Under the pieces are notes generated by a model. It did no database searches and was not told the origin of the DNA. It worked only from the letters and a program-made list of their open reading frames with translations. Source: Castanea sativa (lineage: Eukaryota > Streptophyta > Magnoliopsida > Fagales > Fagaceae). Taken from it: a stretch of 64,000 nucleotides of DNA. A program made the position numbers and the translations under genes. Location of the stretch: assembly GCF_040712315.1 (NCBI RefSeq), contig NC_134017.1, positions 48,915,636 through 48,979,635 of the forward strand. The letters run 5' to 3'. Positions within the stretch are counted from its first letter, which is position 1. Each line of letters begins with the position of its first letter. This document shows positions 58,020-64,000 of the stretch, in pieces.

Positions 58020-58025
<6 letters not shown>

Positions 58026-58289
58026 ATTACTCTTATCTCAGTATTTTCAGTTATCATTTTATCTCTCATCAATTCCTTTTCACCATTTAATTTTGTTAGT
58101 AGAAAGAAATTGTAAAACTTTATATATATGAATGGTTTTCTTTGTGATATTGATAAATTCAAGTAATTTTTTATTAGATCTCGTATAATATAAGTTTCTT
58201 AATGATTACCCCAAAAAGAATTCCTAGGGTCACAACTGCTTCTTTAATTTATCAATTGTTTCCCTCTCAATCAATGTAAATTTAAAGGG

Positions 58290-58381
58290 CCGGGGTTCAA
58301 GTTTCCAGGAGGGAGTTTCACACACATTTACATTTAGATTAAGTTAGAGTAGAAATTCTATCTTGTATAAAAAAAAAAAAA
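58290..58381 (+). mobile_element. 5'-truncated SINE (family B)
   Basis: Begins at CCGGGGTTCAAGTTTCC, so it lacks box A, and continues GAGGGAGTTTCACACACATT...AATTCTATCTTGTATAAAA. The matching part of 19242-19398 is very similar. A perfect 14-bp duplication GTAAATTTAAAGGG flanks it at 58276-58289 and 58382-58395, showing the truncation happened at insertion. Confidence 0.88.
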
Positions 58382-58540
58382 GTAAATTTAAAGGGAAAAT
58401 ATTGTTATTAGCTTGTGCTTGAGTACTTGCCATATTATATATGTTGTTTCTCTATTATAAAATCAACGATTCCATTCGACACATTTATGGTCACGAATTG
58501 CACGATTGGCTTATTATTATTATTTTGGAGAGCTTTTAAT

Positions 58541-58699
58541 GGGAAAATTATTGTGTACTCCCGGAGTATCATAAATGCGTACTTCTTTCTCTTACATGAA
58601 TGGTAGGTTCCACTGATTAAATTTATGATGAAACCTACCATTTATGTGAGAGGAGGAAGTACGTATTTATAGTACTCCGAGAATACCTAATAGTTTTCC
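58541..58699. mobile_element. Small MITE (copy B of the 39251 family)
   Basis: Inverted arms GGGAAAATTATTGTGTACTC and GAATACCTAATAGTTTTCC, with an inner palindrome of ACCTACCATT/AATGGTAGGT type. CTTTTAAT flanks it at 58533-58540 and 58700-58707. Similar ends and inner motifs to 39251-39407. Confidence 0.75.
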
Positions 58700-58707
58700 C
58701 TTTTAAT

Positions 58708-61700
58708 AGGTTTGTTTGTAATGAACAAAGTCAACAACAACTCTCTCCAATCATACCACATCAAGGAGACAAACCACCATTTTAATATGCTTCCTTCCAT
58801 TAGTAAAGGTAACAAAGATCACTATATTATCCTTTTGATGACAATCCCCTCATGGGCCTTCTCCTTTTCTTTTCAGTAGTATCATACAGTCCAAAGACCT
58901 TTTAGTTGGTTTTTGTAGGACCCTTTGCCTTTTTTATGAGGGCTTTACTTTCTTCTTCCATAGTTAGAAGGGCATAGGCATGCAAGCCTCATCACCTTGA
59001 CTTAAAAGTTCTATGGAAGTGATTGATGAAATGGGCAACAATTTTATAAAAGTGCTAAACGAGCTAATCGTGGCACCTCATCGTCATCGATCCGTTTACT
59101 TCGACTTTTATCAAAGAAATTGCATTAAGAATTCCTCGAGATCTGCAATATAGCTCCAATAGTCCAACAAAAACAATTGGTGCCTTGAGGAACAAAATAT
59201 CAAGGTCGACATTGTTGACTTATTATTACATGCTATGTTGCTAACACAACAGTAATGTAATTATAGAAATATTTGCCAACACGAACAATATGTAGAAAAA
59301 TGAACCCCATCACAATAGTGATTTGAATTGGGCACACCACAGTGTCGGCAAATAATGTGTGTAAAATAATAAACAAGAAGTTTGCTGACCAGATTGCCTA
59401 CAAAGACCACAAAAGGCCCTTGAATCATTCTCCCTTGTCAACAGCTCTGGTGTTTGCCTAACAACAAGAATTATCTGTTGCTGTGGCCGAAAGTGCTCTC
59501 CTTGTCTTGTTACACAACGGAGACAATGACACTACAATACATACGAGTAGACAATGTGTGTGAGACAAGCAATTTTCGTTGTGCATGACTTTAAGAACAT
59601 GTTGAAAGCATGTTATTTTATCTTTGCCGAATGCAAATATGTGATAGTTGAGTAGGATGGGTGCCAACTTAAATCAATTTGAGCTTCCTCTCTTTGGGAA
59701 TTCACGGACTCCAAAACACGCGGGTCTATGGCCCGTGACTGTAAGTCTGCAACCATGGCTTCCATTAACTATTTGCATGGTTTACCTTCGTATGAATTAC
59801 CGAGTGTTGCCAATGCTATTAAGAAATAGTAAATTTAATTTTATAATTTAACATTCTCCCATCACATGTGGACATAAACCACTCTTATATGTCCACTCTT
59901 ATTAAGTGAGGTTTAACATGTGAAAATTTATTAAATTAAAGGTAAGGTGGAGACAAAATTTGAATTTAAATTTTCCAACTCTAATAGTATGATAACTAAC
60001 CAATTGTCTCAAAAACTTAATCATCTATATAATAATAAAATATAAAAATAGAAGTTTTGATGAATTTTTGTGTTCTTTAGAATTCATCTCCCTCTGACTC
60101 TTTTTTTCTTTTTTTGGATCCACTGTTCTAACTTCGGATGTCTCAAAATATTACCCATTTTGAAAATTCAATAAAAATATATTTTTTTTCATAATTAATT
60201 TTCTTATCTTACCCTATACTTAATTTGAAAAGTCAATACACCGACAATCTTGTGGCTTGTTGGCATTGTCTAATCTTCCTAGGTAGAGCCTATGTTCAAA
60301 TCCCTTCATTTTACTCATTATAAGAAAAAGAAAAAAAAAATCAAAGGTCTTTTTCTTATTTACGTTAAATTAAAGAGGATAATTTTTTTGGCAAAAAAAA
60401 AAAGAGGATAATTTTAAAAACCGACCACTTTATTATTTCAAAGAGAATGACAGGTATGCTATAATTATTTTTCCTAATCTTAGATGGAGGATAATAGATT
60501 TTTTTTTCCTTTTTTTAAGTGAATAAGGAGTTGATATATATAGGTGTAAGGTGTTAATCCAAGCCCAACTCGAAACAAATATTATGGGGGAAGATAACTA
60601 CGAAAAGTCTTACCATTTTCCATTTGATTGAAGACTTTTACAGTAAAATTTTGGGGTTTTTTTTTGTTGTTGGTGTTTGTGTCAATTATAAAAAAGGAAA
60701 AGCTAGATAAAATAATTTCATACTTTCTTTGTGAAACACCGTACATTTCCAGCATCAAATTCCGCTCGGCTACAAATAGATCAAGGTCATATGTTCATTT
60801 CAACTCAATTGGACAAACTTTCTCTAAAAAAAAAAAAAAACTCAATTGGACAAATGTTTTAGAGATGAGCGAGCCGAGTTGCAACACATTGGCCCAGAAT
60901 TGCCTATTGGTTACTTGGTTTCAATGTAGCAACCATAGCGGCCCAAATTGGTTCAACTACGATTGGCCCGCATAGGCTACATGTGGACCTTCCATTGATA
61001 ATAATCCAAAAGATGTAATCAGCTCAGGTGCCAATACAGTGCCAAATTGCCAATGACCAATTAAGAATAATAAAACCGCAGAAATCATAACCATAGCTTA
61101 AATTGAAAAAGTAGTAGACACATGCAACTCCACCGCACGTAGAATAGGAAGATGACCATGCAGCATATATGATTTCATGGTTTCAGTCACCTCTGAAGGT
61201 GGTGCCTTAAACTTAGTCCAAAATACTCAGTTTGTTGAAAACATGAAAGAAATCTCGAGTGAATATAGTGTCAATGAAATTCTAGATGTTAGTCATACAC
61301 ATGGTTAAATAATACCAAAAAAAGCATGACCTTATTGGCAATAATGTGATGAGCCGAAAAAAAAGAAGCAATATATGCATGTGAAAATCTGAGGGGAAAA
61401 ATGATATTATGAAAAATTGAAGTATGATATATATGAGCTCAAAAACTTCAGACATTAGAGATGATGGTTAGGATAAAACTTGCCATCTTTTTCTTTTTTA
61501 ACAACAACAATAATTAAGTTTTAATTCAAAAGATTTAGGTCAGCTATAGATCTTTAACAAATTAATTAGATTGTTTACGCTAATATATATATTTATTAAG
61601 ATAGTAATTGGAGAGGCCAAAATTGTTGTTGTGTTTTGGACACTGAAAATGAGAATCAAACCAGGTTCTTACTAAGGATTTTGGGTCAAAAGAACCTATC

Positions 61701-62115
61701 TATATAGATTTTGGAGTCGCATATAGTTTGGTTGGACGAATGAGTTTGTCACCTCCTAGCCTAGAGTGGTAACGTTCTTATCTCAAAGTATATAAAAGAA
61801 GCTTCTCTGAAATGCTACAATGGCTTATTTGCCAAGTCACATGGTATTTAATAAACTCGATCGATCCACTGTCGAATATTAGCATTGAATGCTACGAGAC
61901 AATGGAAGTTCCAACTCACCACATTAGGGAGACACACCCTGCCTCAACGTCTCTTCAGCCGACCTGAAGGGAGAAGAAGTTGTGTGGACAACTCCATCCT
62001 TATGGTAAATGCATCCACCAACCATTACCTATAATTAAATACCCCCTCAAAACTCTATTTTCGCTACATCTTTGGATCTTCTTGGGAGTGTCAGTACAAT
62101 CTATTCAGAAGTATA
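58708..62115. other. Intergenic, no gene recognised
   Basis: AT-rich; several A/T runs (60335, 60395, 60825). I found no conserved coding domain, tRNA or bounded element. Confidence 0.45.
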
Positions 62116-62768
62116 TGTAACGTTGGGCCGTTGTCCAAAGGCCTAGGGCCCAATGGACAATAAAAGAAAGGCTTAACATGAATAGTCATGTTAAGGAAAC
62201 TCCTCCCGCCCACACTATCTCTCTCGAGGAAAGATAATTGTGCCGAGGAGAACTAGTCAGGGTGTTCGGCCGAGAAGATATAGGGCCTTGAGGAAGTCCC
62301 CCATCCAAGCACAAGCCTCAATGCGTGACACTAATTATGAGGAAATTGCCACATTGATGGTGTCAGGAAAACCCACGTCTTGATTATGAATATGATACGT
62401 TGGAATAATGAGCTAGACTCAAACTTCCATTATGATTTTAAAAGATGGTGTAACCTATGTAAAAGCGGAAGATTCTCATCATTACAAACTCATTGACTCC
62501 TTGAGTATCAATGGGGCAAGATCTTAAAGAAAAGTGGTTGGACATTGTCTGAGGGGAGATATTGATCTATGGGAGAGAGAGAAAGAGTCAGAGGGATTAA
62601 GGAATTAGAAAATCCTCCTCCATTGTTACATGCATATCTGGTAACAAGAAAACCACCTCCGGTAACCTAATAACTAGGTTTTTCGAGCTTTAAGTTAGTT
62701 CTATCATTCGTCTTACATGTCTTTTCCCTTTTGAAACTCCTGTTGTGAGTTATTCCCTCATTTTTACA
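62116..62768 (+). repeat. LTR-like segment 1 with following PBS-like site
   Basis: Starts TGTAACGTTGGGCCG and ends CTCATTTTTACA, with Tat-LTR-like GGGCCCAATGG and GAGGAAAG motifs. TTGGTGACTATGGGGAGTAA at 62780-62799 has the shape of the PBS in RE2. No second copy in the window. Confidence 0.4.
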
Positions 62769-62808
62769 TACAAATTAGTTTTGGTGACTATGGGGAGTAA
62801 AAAGACCC

Positions 62809-63539
62809 TGATGGGGATGTGGGCCATTGGGCCATGCTAAGGAAGGCCGACCTGCTCTTGGGTTTAGAATTTGTTAGTACTACGGGTCGGCCTATACGCC
62901 GAGGATCCGAGGATCCAGCCGAGGGTGAATTTCCCTTCGGACGGACACCGGAGAACCCGGGACTTCATGGTAAAGGTTAGAGAATGACACGGTCAAGACC
63001 AATGGTTAAAGGGGGTGAACCCTTGAATGTCCTAGAAGCACCGATGTTAGAGGAATACCAAAGATAAAGGCTGCCACCTCCACATTAAAGACCCTGCACC
63101 TACCACCCTGGCCGCATTAATGGGGAAGTGACACCTGAACAGTGGAAGGGAAACTTTTGGTTACTATTCAAAGGCACTGAGAAAAGAAATATCTAGGCTA
63201 AGGGGGAGTTAGGGCAACACGTGTACAAAGTATCAAAAAGAGGGGTATTTAAGGAGCAACCTAGAACAGGAATAAGGGTTCCCCTTTTTTGGTAATCTAA
63301 AAGAAAAAGAAAAAAGAGAAAGAGATAATATAAGAACAGCTCTCGGCTTACGTCCGAGCAGGTTGATTTACAATATTCCTTGTTGTTTTCAAGTGTTTGC
63401 AATCTTTGGCTTGCCATTTAATCCTCAGAAACTTCTAACCTGGGTTTCAAGCCCACACTCTACAGATTCATATTGTTTAAGGCTCATTGGGCCTGAGCCC
63501 GTAACTGTTCTTGGGGCCAGGTGCAATTGTGCACTTACA
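62809..63539 (+). repeat. LTR-like segment 2, related to RE2 LTRs
   Basis: Starts TGATGGGGATGTGGGCC and ends TGTGCACTTACA. It shares with the RE2 LTR the order CTGCCACC...CATTAAA...GGCCGCATTAATG...ACAGTGG and CTCTACAGATTCAT near the end. TATTTAAGG near 63247 may be its TATA box. It may be a solo LTR or a 5' LTR remnant; no clean TSD. GTGACTAT follows it directly. Confidence 0.6.
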
Positions 63540-64000
63540 GTGACTATCCGAACCAAGTGGATTCTATCATCCACAGTTTATTATCTTTTTGTTACATGCA
63601 TAATATAGCATAACACTCAAAAGATCAATAACAAAAAATAGAAACAACATTTTTAAAATATTTTTGGAATTTCATTTTTTTTTTCTATCCATCAATGTAA
63701 CAACTCTAGAGTGACAAAAATTAACCCCCAAAAATCACAAAATATGTTAAAATTGTTGAGTTGATAAAAGATAAAGTCATATAAGATGAAAACTAGTAAC
63801 AATATCAATTCTATTGTTGTGAAAAATGTTTTTTGGTACGTAACGTTACTTTTGCCCTAAAATAGAAATAGTAAATGCTAGTGTACACTGCTTGTTGCAC
63901 ACAATCGTACACATACTTGGACTCAAATAATGACTTCATACACTTTCATTTTGCACTTAAATAATGACTTAAATTCAAGTCATTATTTTAGTGCAAAACG
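63540..64000. other. Window end, hairpin near 63950-63993
   Basis: AATAATGACTT and AAGTCATTATT form an 11-bp stem around AAATTC, perhaps part of a MITE continuing past the window. Otherwise nothing assigned. Confidence 0.5.

Overview
This window is plant nuclear DNA, from a dicot and probably a woody one. The sequence is AT-rich, most of it is transposable elements, and the one convincing host gene encodes a small secreted CEP-type peptide. The GGCCCA-rich LTRs and SINE types made me think of Fagales, but that is an impression only. I see no rRNA, tRNA, CRISPR or bacterial-type features.

Three long Ty3/gypsy retrotransposons of the Tat (Retand-like, non-chromovirus) lineage dominate, all on the + strand. 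RE1 is 124-11801 with target-site duplication (TSD) ACAAA. RE2 is 21091-32757 with TSD CTATT. RE3 is 42266-52807 with TSD GCTAC/ACTAC. Each runs 5' LTR, TGGCG-type primer-binding site (PBS), gag, protease (PR), reverse transcriptase (RT), RNase H, a second archaeal-type RNase H (aRH), integrase (IN), a tandem-repeat block, an antisense gene, polypurine tract (PPT), 3' LTR. All three are dead: RE2 and RE3 mainly by nonsense substitutions of C-to-T/G-to-A type, RE1 mainly by frameshifting indels.

The most interesting signal is the antisense gene between the tandem repeats and the 3' LTR. In all three families it keeps two introns at equivalent positions and phases (phase 1, then phase 0). It also has a minus-strand TATA box followed by a GTAAGT donor before the start codon. 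In RE3 the three inferred exons join into one frame of 706 codons broken only by four nonsense codons. Antisense extra ORFs are known in Tat elements; the conserved exon structure and own promoter are what I would check first.

Between the elements: 11.8-21.1 kb holds a non-autonomous Mutator-like element (9-bp TSD, ~200-bp TIRs), two SINEs with clear TSDs, a MITE and simple repeats. 32.8-42.2 kb holds the CEP14-like gene (34497-34781, minus strand), a foldback and inverted-repeat cluster in its 5' upstream region, a 5'-truncated LINE end and a small Mutator-type MITE. RE3 and a ~2-kb solo LTR (53050-55111) are both inserted in one Tourist-like MITE (42210-55263), which abuts a second, inverted copy (55267-55672). 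55.7-64 kb holds a hAT-like fragment, a 5'-truncated SINE, another MITE and two LTR-like segments (62116-63539), the second related to RE2. Large stretches of this DNA show nothing I can assign.
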